Assembly (NCBI RefSeq): GCF_900108185.1
Contig: NZ_FNVA01000001.1
Location: forward strand, 124,001 to 188,000
From: Bryocella elongata
Lineage (GTDB): Bacteria; Acidobacteriota; Terriglobia; Terriglobales; Acidobacteriaceae
DNA: 64,000 nt
Direction: 5' to 3'
Below, piece by piece: positions 16,114 through 23,522 of this stretch. The notes beneath the pieces were generated by a model that saw only the letters and a list, made by a program, of their open reading frames with translations, had not been told where the DNA came from and did no database searches. Position 1 is the first letter of the stretch. Each line of letters starts with the position of its first letter. The position numbers were made by a program, and so were the translations under genes.

Positions 16114-18492
16114 CTAATGGATTTGGTGGGCGGGTTCCGGGATGTTGGATGCGGTGGAGGGGTCGTTGTCTTCGGTGGGGGGCGCGGGTTTGAGTTCGAG
16201 GATGAAGCGGGCTCCGGCGGGGACGTTCTTTTCGGCGCGGATGGTGCCCTGGTGTTCCTGGATGATCTTGGCGGCGATGGAGAGGCCGAGTCCGGTGCCG
16301 CGTTCCTTGGTGGAGAAGTAGGGCAGGAAGAGGCGCTCGCGCATGTCGTCGGTGAGGCCGGGGCCGGTGTCGGCGATGGAGAGTTCGATCATTCCGGAGT
16401 CGAGATGGCGGGAGGAGATTTCGAGCTCGCGGAGCAGGGAGTCCTGCATGGCCTCGGCGGCGTTGTCGATGAGGTTGGAGAGCGCACGCTTGAGGGCTTC
16501 GGGATCGGCCATGATGAGCGGCAGGTGCGGCGCCAGCGTGAGGCGCACGCGGATGTGGCTTAGGCGGCCGGCGAAGAGGGCCAGGGAGTTCTCGACGATG
16601 TTGTTGAGGTCGGCAGGCTTGGGGCGCGCGGTGGGGAACTCGGCGAGAGCGGAGAACTGGTCGACGAGGGAGCGCATGGTCTGGACGGACGAGGAGATGA
16701 TTTCGGAACCGCGCTGAATGACGGCGGGCGAGGGGGACTCGACCTGGTGCTCTGAGAGCAGCGTATTGAGGCGGCCGACGTGGCGCTGGATGAGCTCGGC
16801 GTTGAGCGAGATGGGCGTGAGGGGATTCTTGATCTCGTGGGCGACACGGCGGGCGACTTCCTTCCAGGCGCTCTGCTTCTGGGCGCGGAGGAGTTCGGTG
16901 GCATCTTCGAGGACGAGGACGTAGCCCAGCTCTTCGTGGGTGGCCTGCGAGGCGGAGGCACCTTGTTCGAGCAGGGCGACGGTTGCGGAGAGGTGCAGCA
17001 TGCCAGTCGCGGATTGCATCTCCATGGCGGCCGAGGCGGAACCCATGCGGTGGGCGCGGCGCATGATCCGGTCGATGGTTTCGGCGATCTCAGCGGGAAG
17101 GACCTGCGCCAGGGTGAGGCCGACGAAGTGCTTCTGTCCGCCGGGGTCGAGCATCTCGGAGAAGGCACGGTTGGCGACGAGGATTCGTCCACCGGCGGAG
17201 AGCGTGACGACACCGTTGGGGATGGTGTCGACGATGGTCTCGAGCTCGTTGCGCCGCTGCTCGAGCTTGGCGTTGAGGCCTGAGAGCTGCGCGGTGGAGT
17301 GCTCGGCCAGATGATGCGCGGTTTCGAGGTCGGAGGCCATGGCGTTGAAGCTGGCGGTCAGCTCGCCGAGCTCGTCGGTGGCGGATGCGGGAACGCGGTG
17401 CGCGTAGTCGCCGCTGGCGATGGCTTCCATGGCGTCGGCGAGGGACTCGACGGGTTTGGTGACCTGTTTGGCGAGGTTGAGGGCGAGCCAGCAGCAGGCG
17501 AAGAGCGCGAGGCCGGTGATGAGGAGCAGCATCATCAGGAAGAGGCTGCGGATGGCGCGGCGCTCGCGGAAGGTGGTCCAGTAGTTGCTGGAGGCGGTGC
17601 GCATCTCGCGGGTGGTGGCGGTGATGCCGCTGGGGATGGGAAGTCCGACGACGACGATGCCGCCCTGCTTGAGTCCGGCCGTGGCGAGGGTAAAGTCCGT
17701 GCCGCCGATGGTGTAGAAGGGGTCGTCGGCACGGCGCGCGGCGTCGAGAAGGGTCTGCTCCGGGGTGCCGTGGAACGGAATGGTGGGCTCGGGTGCGGGC
17801 GCGCTGTCGTCGGTTGCGGGGGAGAGGGGAGTGAGGGCGCGGATGTGGACGATGCCGCCGCGGACGTCAGGGACCCGGATGGAGGCGAGGGGCCTGTCAT
17901 CGTGAAAGATGATGGCGAAGCCGCCCTGGAGGGTGAGCTCATGGCGGGTGAGCACGGAGCGCACGCGCTCGAACTGCTGCGGTCTTGCTGGGGCACCGGC
18001 CGGCATGGGGACGTCCGAGAGCTCGAGCGCGATGGAGTCGGACTCGGAGCGGGCGTTGGCGGCGGTGTAGTGGAAGAGTTCTTCAGCGAGGCGGGTGGAG
18101 TCGTCGCGCATCTGCGTGACGGGCTGGGAGAACCAGCGGTCGATGGCGCGGTTCATCAGCAGATAGCTGAAGGCGACCATGAAGACGAGTGGAGCGAGGG
18201 AGACGAGGACGGCTCCCCAGAGCATGCGGGTGCGGAGACGGGTGCCGAGGATGCGGCTGCGCTGGTCCGCGTAGAGCTTGAGGACGTTGCGGACCAGCAG
18301 CACCAGCACCGCAACGAAGAGCAGGAACGCCAGGACCGAGAGCGTGATGAAGACGAGCGTCTGGGTGGGGGACGCTGGATTGAGGAACGGCAGGTTGAAG
18401 GCGTTCAGCGTGCCCAGGGCCAGGAACAGCATGAGGGCGCACACGCCGAGTGTGACGATGACGCCCAGACGGCCTCGGAGGCGAATGCCCAT
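16114..18492 (-). CDS. NtrY-type sensor histidine kinase
   Basis: 792 residues from the ATG at 18492, which directly precedes the first membrane segment. Two N-terminal membrane segments (VIVTLGVCALMLFLALGTL; LVFITLSVLAFLLFVAVLVL), a third near 80, a periplasmic sensor region, then a membrane segment (LFLMMLLLITGLALFACCWL), HAMP, PAS, HisKA with VAHEIKNPLTPISLNAELI (phospho-His near residue 550), and HATPase with NLIDNAAEAM, DTGPGL, GTGLGLSIAAKII. This order matches NtrY. The upstream frame extension (to 18855) is a low-complexity artefact. TACACT 7 nt before ATG suggests a leaderless transcript. Confidence 0.9.
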   Translation of the reverse strand: MGIRLRGRLGVIVTLGVCALMLFLALGTLNAFNLPFLNPASPTQTLVFITLSVLAFLLFVAVLVLLVRNVLKLYADQRSRILGTRLRTRMLWGAVLVSLAPLVFMVAFSYLLMNRAIDRWFSQPVTQMRDDSTRLAEELFHYTAANARSESDSIALELSDVPMPAGAPARPQQFERVRSVLTRHELTLQGGFAIIFHDDRPLASIRVPDVRGGIVHIRALTPLSPATDDSAPAPEPTIPFHGTPEQTLLDAARRADDPFYTIGGTDFTLATAGLKQGGIVVVGLPIPSGITATTREMRTASSNYWTTFRERRAIRSLFLMMLLLITGLALFACCWLALNLAKQVTKPVESLADAMEAIASGDYAHRVPASATDELGELTASFNAMASDLETAHHLAEHSTAQLSGLNAKLEQRRNELETIVDTIPNGVVTLSAGGRILVANRAFSEMLDPGGQKHFVGLTLAQVLPAEIAETIDRIMRRAHRMGSASAAMEMQSATGMLHLSATVALLEQGASASQATHEELGYVLVLEDATELLRAQKQSAWKEVARRVAHEIKNPLTPISLNAELIQRHVGRLNTLLSEHQVESPSPAVIQRGSEIISSSVQTMRSLVDQFSALAEFPTARPKPADLNNIVENSLALFAGRLSHIRVRLTLAPHLPLIMADPEALKRALSNLIDNAAEAMQDSLLRELEISSRHLDSGMIELSIADTGPGLTDDMRERLFLPYFSTKERGTGLGLSIAAKIIQEHQGTIRAEKNVPAGARFILELKPAPPTEDNDPSTASNIPEPAHQIH

Positions 18493-18499
18493 GGGAGAG

Positions 18500-18505
18500 A
18501 GTGTA
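18500..18505 (-). promoter_or_regulatory. -10 element TACACT before ntrY-type gene
   Basis: On the minus strand TACACT ends 7 nt before the ATG at 18492, with no Shine-Dalgarno sequence. Confidence 0.55.
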
Positions 18506-18534
18506 CGCGGGAAGGCAGCGGCTGCGCCGTGAGC

Positions 18535-18645
18535 GCTTCGCGGTAGCGGCTTTGCCGTTAGCCGCTTCGCGGTTAGCAGGACCGATGGAGCGCATTCCGG
18601 CGTTGCAGAACAGCTGAGGAGCAGAACAGCGGAACAGCGTGAAGG
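18535..18645. repeat. CGCTTCGCGGTTAGC and AGCAGAAC repeats
   Basis: Three imperfect copies of GCTTCGCGGTTAGC (18535-18580) and then AGCAGAAC/AGCGGAAC octamers (18604-18640). They fill the gap between the kinase and the M24-like gene. The first type recurs at 26343-26420. Confidence 0.8.
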
Positions 18646-18652
18646 GCTGCGG

Positions 18653-20110
18653 CTAGAGCTTCGGAGGTGTTGCGGGAGCCGCGGCGGGCTTGGTGTCGGC
18701 TGGCTGGGCGTCGGGTGCGGCGGTGTCCTTCTTCTGGGGCAGGACGGCGGGGATGGCGAAGGGATCCTGGAGGCTGGGGCTCTGCCAGAGGAAGAGCTCG
18801 GCGCCGTGGTCGGAGATGACGATCTCGTCTTCGAGGCGGATGCCGTAGTGGCCACGGGAGTACAGGGCCGGGCCGTTGGAGAAGACCATGCCGGCCATCA
18901 TCTTCTGCTGGTTGGCTTCGACGAGGTAGGGCCACTCGTGTTTGTCGAGGCCGACGCCGTGGCCGAGGCGGTGGGTGAAGAGCTCGTAGCCGCCGCCGAA
19001 TTTGGCGTCGCGGAAGACCTGGCGGGCTGCCTTGTCGGGGATGTCCATGGGAACGCCGGGGCCGGCGGCGCCGAGGGCCGCGGACTGGGCGTTGTGGACG
19101 GCGTCGAAGAGCGCCCGCTGGGCCTCGGTGGGCTTGCCGAAGACGAAGGTGCGGGTGATGGAGGACCAGTAACCATCGACGGCGCAACCACCACTGACGA
19201 CGATGAGTTCAGCGTCGCGGAAGGTCTGGCTCTTGTTGCCGGGGTGGGAGTCTGCGGCGTCGGCGCCGGCCTTGCAGCTGATGATGCCGTGGACCCCGGA
19301 ACGCTCGTAGCCGCGCTGGACGAGCTGCTCGAAGCGCTGGGTGGTGTCTCCCGCCTGGCAGGCGAGGTAGGCGGCCTTGAAGACATCGAAGGCGATGTGG
19401 CTGGCGAGGCGAAGGAGCTCGATCTCAGCCGGCGACTTGACGCTGCGGCAGCCGGCGGTGACGGGCGTGGCGGAGACGAGCTTGACGCCCGGGCAGGCGT
19501 GGCCGATGCCTGCGACGAAGCCGAAGGCGGTGTGCTCGTCGACGCCGAGGGTGGCGGAGGTGAGGTTGAACTCGCCCAGGACGCGCAGGAAGGTGGCGTA
19601 GGGATCGTCTTTTTCGGCCCAGAGATAGAAGTTGGTGGTCTGGCGCTCGGGCAGGATGGACTCCAGCTGGCCATCGGAGGCGCGGGGCTGCATGATGGCG
19701 TCATTGAGCCACTCATTGTCGATCTGGGGAGCGATGACGAAGGGCGCGGCGGACTGCGGAAGGATCCAGGCGAAGAAGCGGTCGGACTGCTCCCAATCGA
19801 GGCCGGTGAAGTACTTGAGGGACGCTCCGGTGGTGAGGACGATGGCGTCGAGGCCGTACTGCTTCATGAGCGCGCGGGCGAGGTCGAGGCGATCGTCACG
19901 CTCGGTGACGCGGATGGGCTTGATGTCGGCGCGTCGGTCCTTGAGGTCTAGCAGGGAGGGTGGGAGATCGGGCTCGCAGGCGGCCTCGGGCTTTGCGGGG
20001 ACGGCGTCGGCGGGCTTCGCTGCTTCGGGCTTTGTGGGGGCGTCCTGCGCGTAGAGCGAGAGAGCGGGGGCCGTTGCGGCGGTGACCAGGAAGCGGCGGC
20101 GCGTCAGCAT
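18653..20110 (-). CDS. Tat-exported M24 (creatinase/aminopeptidase P) fold protein, metal site degraded
   Basis: 485 residues. A twin-arginine leader (MLTRRRFLVTAATAPALSLY) is followed by a Pro/Ala linker, a creatinase N-domain (70-220) and the pita-bread domain (225-445). Of the five M24 metal ligands, three are replaced: the first Asp by Ser306 (LIVVSGG), the second by Ser317 (GYWSSITRTF), and the first Glu by Gly413 (FSNGPALY). The His (RLGHGVGLDKHE, His384) and last Glu (GIRLEDE, Glu427) remain. Thus it is probably not a metallopeptidase; a creatinase-like metal-free reaction or binding role is possible. The tail is Ala/Pro-rich. TACAAT lies 6 nt before ATG. Confidence 0.85.
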   Translation of the reverse strand: MLTRRRFLVTAATAPALSLYAQDAPTKPEAAKPADAVPAKPEAACEPDLPPSLLDLKDRRADIKPIRVTERDDRLDLARALMKQYGLDAIVLTTGASLKYFTGLDWEQSDRFFAWILPQSAAPFVIAPQIDNEWLNDAIMQPRASDGQLESILPERQTTNFYLWAEKDDPYATFLRVLGEFNLTSATLGVDEHTAFGFVAGIGHACPGVKLVSATPVTAGCRSVKSPAEIELLRLASHIAFDVFKAAYLACQAGDTTQRFEQLVQRGYERSGVHGIISCKAGADAADSHPGNKSQTFRDAELIVVSGGCAVDGYWSSITRTFVFGKPTEAQRALFDAVHNAQSAALGAAGPGVPMDIPDKAARQVFRDAKFGGGYELFTHRLGHGVGLDKHEWPYLVEANQQKMMAGMVFSNGPALYSRGHYGIRLEDEIVISDHGAELFLWQSPSLQDPFAIPAVLPQKKDTAAPDAQPADTKPAAAPATPPKL

Positions 20111-20116
20111 GGGTGG

Positions 20117-20122
20117 ATTGTA
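20117..20122 (-). promoter_or_regulatory. -10 element TACAAT before M24-like gene
   Basis: On the minus strand TACAAT ends 6 nt before the ATG at 20110, with no Shine-Dalgarno sequence. Confidence 0.55.
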
Positions 20123-20287
20123 GGTCGTAGTGCGCGGTGGATAAACGGGACGGACGGTCAGGTGAGATTGGTCGCCGTGCGCGATTACGGAACGATGGGG
20201 GTTTGCGAATGGCTTGTGCGGATGCTATTTTCGCCGTGTCTTCGGGGAAACGCTTTCTGTCCCGAGCCGCAAATAAAGGAGCCAGCG

Positions 20288-21292
20288 ATGATCATTACCG
20301 TGCAGCAGCACCTGCTGCAGCAGCAGCGCAACGTCAGTGAAGCGACCGGCCGCTTCACGTGGCTGATGCATGGCATCACGCTGGCGACCAAGATGGTGGA
20401 GTCGAAGATCCGGTCGGCGGGGCTGACGAACATCCTGGGCGCGTACGGCGAGACCAACGTGCAGGGCGAGCAGCAGCAGAAGCTGGACGTCTACGCGAAC
20501 CAGGCGCTGCTGCATTGCCTGGGGCTGGCGGAGGGCGTGGCGGCGCTGGTGTCGGAAGAGGACGCGAACCCGATTACGGTGGATCTGAACCCGGACAACG
20601 GCAAGTACCTGGTGGTCTTCGATCCGCTGGATGGATCCTCGAACATTGATGTGAACGTGAACGTCGGCACGATCTTCAGCGTGCTTCGCCGGCCCGAGGG
20701 CACGGAGGCGAACGTCGGCGATGTGGCGAACTGGGCGCTGCAGCCGGGCTACAAGCAGGTGGCGGCGGGGTATGTGTTGTATGGGCCGTCGACGATCCTG
20801 GTGTACACGGCGGGCAATGGAGTGTTCGGGTTCACGCTGGATCCTTCGGTGGGTGCGTTCGTGCTGACGAACGAGAAGATGTGCATGCCGGAGCAGGGGC
20901 CGTACTACTCGACCAATGAAGGCAATGCGCACGACTGGCCGGAGGTGTACCGCGAGTACATCCGGCGCATTACGAGCGGCGCGTTGGGGCAGCCTTATGG
21001 CGGGCGGTACATTGGCAGCCTGGTGGCGGACTTCCATCGCACGCTGCACAAGGGTGGGGTGTTTCTGTATCCGCCGACGAAGAAGACGCCGGGCGGCAAG
21101 TTGCGGCTGTTGTATGAGGCGAATCCGTTGGCGTTCATCGCAGAGCAGGCGGGCGGCATGGCGGTGACGGAGACGGGACGTATCCTTGACATTGAGCCGA
21201 CGTCGATCCACCAGCGCACCCCGTTTGTGGTGGGCAGCATGGTGGAGGTGAAGGCGTTCAAGGATCTTGTTGCGGAGATGGGCAGCAAGTAA
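20288..21292 (+). CDS. fbp: class I fructose-1,6-bisphosphatase
   Basis: 334 residues, normal length. Hydrolyses fructose 1,6-bisphosphate to fructose 6-phosphate in gluconeogenesis. Metal and phosphate sites are intact: EEDANP near 93, VFDPLDGSSNIDVNVNVGTIF near 115, YTAGNGVFGFTLDP, GGRYIGSLVADFHRTL, and GGKLRLLYEANPLAFIAEQAGG. AAAGGAG at 20276-20282 precedes the ATG at 20288, which settles the start; the upstream extension to 20162 lacks homology. The AlaX-like gene follows after 14 nt. Confidence 0.97.
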   Translation: MIITVQQHLLQQQRNVSEATGRFTWLMHGITLATKMVESKIRSAGLTNILGAYGETNVQGEQQQKLDVYANQALLHCLGLAEGVAALVSEEDANPITVDLNPDNGKYLVVFDPLDGSSNIDVNVNVGTIFSVLRRPEGTEANVGDVANWALQPGYKQVAAGYVLYGPSTILVYTAGNGVFGFTLDPSVGAFVLTNEKMCMPEQGPYYSTNEGNAHDWPEVYREYIRRITSGALGQPYGGRYIGSLVADFHRTLHKGGVFLYPPTKKTPGGKLRLLYEANPLAFIAEQAGGMAVTETGRILDIEPTSIHQRTPFVVGSMVEVKAFKDLVAEMGSK

Positions 21293-21306
21293 GTGGAGCT
21301 TCAGCT

Positions 21307-22269
21307 TTGAGTAGTGTTTCGGAACGCCTCTATTACGACTCGCCGGCGCTGACGTTTGCGGCTGAGGTCACGGATATTCGCCTGCACTCGGCTGAGGCCG
21401 ATGAGAGTGGCGTGAAGCGGCAGCTGTGGCAGATTGCGCTGGACCGGACGGCGTTCTATCCCGAGGGTGGTGGACAGCCGTGGGATACGGGCGTGCTGGT
21501 GGCGACGGCGCCCAGCGGAGCCACGCTGGAGGTTGCGGTCGAGCGCGTGGAAGAGGATGAGGCGGGCGAGGTGTGGCACTTCGTGCGCAAGCCGCTGATG
21601 GCGGGCACGGTGATCGAAGGCCGCGTGGATGCGGCTCGGCGCATGGACCACGCGCAGCAGCATACGGGACAGCATCTGTTGAGCGCGGTGTTCCTGCGTG
21701 AGCTTGGCGCTCGCACCGTGTCCTTTCACCTGTCGGCGCTGAAGAGCGGTGCGGAGAGTTCGACGATTGATCTGGCGCTGGCTGAGGGTGAGAGTGCGTT
21801 GATCGCGGAGGATCTGGCGCGGGTTGAGGATGTAGTTGCGCGGGAGATCTATGCGGACCGTGCGATGACGCCGCGATGGGTTTCTCCGGAAGAGGCGAAG
21901 GCCATGCTGGAGCGCGGTGAGCTTCGGAAGCTGCCGGAGCGTGAAGGGCCGATGCGGATTGTGACGATGGAGGGCATCGAGCACAATGCCTGCGGTGGGA
22001 CGCATGTGGGGGCGACCGGTGCGATTGGCGGGCTGCTGATTCGCAAGGTGGAGAAGAACAAGAAGGCCTGGCGGGTGGAGTTTGTGTGCGGGCTGCGTGC
22101 GGTGCGGGCGGCTCGGCGGGATTTTGCGTTGCTGGGTGGTGTGGCTCGGACGCTGAGCGTGGGCGCGGTGGATGTTCCTGGGCGGGTGGAGAAGCTGCTT
22201 GAGGAGCGGAAGGCGCTGGCGAAGGACGTAAAGAGGCTAACGGCGGGCTCTCGTACAAGTGCCGGGTAA
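21307..22269 (+). CDS. alanyl-tRNA editing protein (AlaX-like), C-terminus apparently truncated
   Basis: 320 residues from a TTG at 21307 (MSSVSERLYYDSP). The editing domain removes mischarged Ser or Gly from tRNA-Ala. Zinc and active-site motifs are present: EGGGQPWDTG (near 50), HTGQHLLSAVF (near 118), and the second zinc half CGGTHVGATG (near 230). After a coiled-coil linker (VEKLLEERKALAKDVKRLTAG) the frame stops abruptly with SRTSAG. Long AlaX/AlaRS-like editing proteins normally continue into a DHHA1 domain at this point. The stop falls at the edge of a stretch of different composition (22270-23500), so a deletion or insertion is likely. Confidence 0.88.
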   Translation: MSSVSERLYYDSPALTFAAEVTDIRLHSAEADESGVKRQLWQIALDRTAFYPEGGGQPWDTGVLVATAPSGATLEVAVERVEEDEAGEVWHFVRKPLMAGTVIEGRVDAARRMDHAQQHTGQHLLSAVFLRELGARTVSFHLSALKSGAESSTIDLALAEGESALIAEDLARVEDVVAREIYADRAMTPRWVSPEEAKAMLERGELRKLPEREGPMRIVTMEGIEHNACGGTHVGATGAIGGLLIRKVEKNKKAWRVEFVCGLRAVRAARRDFALLGGVARTLSVGAVDVPGRVEKLLEERKALAKDVKRLTAGSRTSAG

Positions 22270-22290
22270 TTGCCGCGCAGTCAAGCTACC

Positions 22291-22905
22291 ATGGTAGCGG
22301 CAAACATGATGCCTCACAAAATCACGATGGTGGCCCTCATTGGTGGTGTCGTTTTTGGTGCGGCGGTTACGGAGGGCATTGACCTCTATCGCCGATCCCA
22401 AGAAAGCTATCGCCAGTCGCGCGACGGCCAGACCTTCCAAGAGCGAGCGCACTGTAAGTCTGTTGCTGACGTTTATGTGAGACAGAACACCGATCTCGGG
22501 GACGACGGTGCTACTGGGACAAGCGTGACCCTAGAGAAGGTCGATTACAGTCCGGGGAGAAATAGCTGCGTTGCCGAGGTAGAGGCCGTTACTTTCTTGG
22601 GCAAAGAAGCGGTTGCAGTCGACAGCGTTAAAGACGTGCTTTCGGGCGAGACTCTTTTCTCAGTGCGGGGCAAGGATGCCGACGCGTTCCGGATCGTGTT
22701 TCTACCGCGCGTTTGGGATTACGTGATGAACAACGCTGATGAACCTCTTGAGCTGGAGAAGGAATACTCGCGGGTGAACTCGGAACCTGCGCCCCAAGCA
22801 GCTGCCCCTGCATTCCCAGAGGCGAGGCCGAAAGACTTGCAGACCCTACCGGCTCCGGAGTACGACGCCCAGGGAAAGCCGATTACTTCGCCACAACGGA
22901 AGTAG
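22291..22905 (+). CDS. membrane-anchored hypothetical protein
   Basis: 204 residues. One N-terminal hydrophobic segment (ITMVALIGGVVFGAAVTEGI) with a short positive cytosolic side suggests a signal anchor; the rest is soluble, with two Cys (AHCKSVADVY and GRNSCVAEVE) and a Pro-rich tail. Third codon positions are visibly less GC-rich than in neighbouring genes, and no family is recognised. ATG 22291 is preferred; 22306 is possible. Together with the lipoprotein gene it forms a short segment between the truncated AlaX gene and priA that looks acquired. Confidence 0.6.
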   Translation: MVAANMMPHKITMVALIGGVVFGAAVTEGIDLYRRSQESYRQSRDGQTFQERAHCKSVADVYVRQNTDLGDDGATGTSVTLEKVDYSPGRNSCVAEVEAVTFLGKEAVAVDSVKDVLSGETLFSVRGKDADAFRIVFLPRVWDYVMNNADEPLELEKEYSRVNSEPAPQAAAPAFPEARPKDLQTLPAPEYDAQGKPITSPQRK

Positions 22906-22977
22906 TCCCTCGACTCAACTGCGGGCCAGCCGATTCAGTGCACGGATTTCCGGGCCTGATGGGCCTGTGCGGATAGG

Positions 22978-23322
22978 TCAGCTACAGCCAAACTGCTGGC
23001 CAGAACATGTGACCTGATCCGCAGCGCATACTGTGCCGCAATCCTTTCCATTATCTTTCTTCTTCCAGCAATACTTCTCGTACGTCCTCCCGTTGCTGCA
23101 CTTCACTGTTCCGGCTGAAACACGCTGGGCGAAGGCACAGGAACATGAATTGGAGGCGGGTTTACCTTTGGCATCGATTGCGGTGATCTTGCCGGATAAG
23201 TCAATTGTCTGCGGAGACATCGGTTCAGTTTTCACCGCGTGTTTGCAACCGAGCGACTGAAAGGCCAATGCCCCGCAAAGAAGCAGGGGTGTGATAGATG
23301 AAAGCTTCTCAAGACGAAACAT
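22978..23322 (-). CDS. cysteine-rich lipoprotein, possible Kazal-like motif
   Basis: 114 residues. A lipoprotein signal peptide ends in a lipobox SLGC with Cys26 (MFRLEKLSSITPLLLCGALA...). The mature part has about ten Cys in 65 residues (SNSCSCAFAQ, VKCSNGRTYEKYCWKKK, KDCGTVC, VTCSGQQFGCS), implying several disulfides. The CSNGRTYEKYC arrangement recalls the Kazal C-x-N-G-x-T-Y-x(3)-C core, but this is only a resemblance. The frame opens further upstream, but the lipobox fixes the start. Function unknown. Confidence 0.7.
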   Translation of the reverse strand: MFRLEKLSSITPLLLCGALAFQSLGCKHAVKTEPMSPQTIDLSGKITAIDAKGKPASNSCSCAFAQRVSAGTVKCSNGRTYEKYCWKKKDNGKDCGTVCAADQVTCSGQQFGCS

Positions 23323-23522
23323 TGGCTGTACCCTCGTTCGGTGGTGATGATGTCGGAAGCAACGTGCCCGTAGATTGTTATCGAATGTCAAGCCCACCGC
23401 AATGACTTTCGTCCGAGTGGGTGGCGTGGTGGGAACTGGGCGAAAGGCAGGAGTCTCAAATCTGGGCACTTTGCCCTGCAACTCGGCCACCCGCTCACAG
23501 GGCGTCGAAGTAGGCTGGTGAT

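Noticed and set aside
18493-18855. N-terminal extension of the NtrY-type kinase by 121 residues
   Set aside because: The extension is Ser/Pro low complexity, runs through repeats and covers the 3' end of the M24-like gene. The first membrane segment begins right after ATG 18492.
22978-23490. 170-residue version of the Cys-rich protein
   Set aside because: A lipobox signal peptide starts at the Met encoded at 23322. The upstream part has no such feature and overlaps the region before priA.
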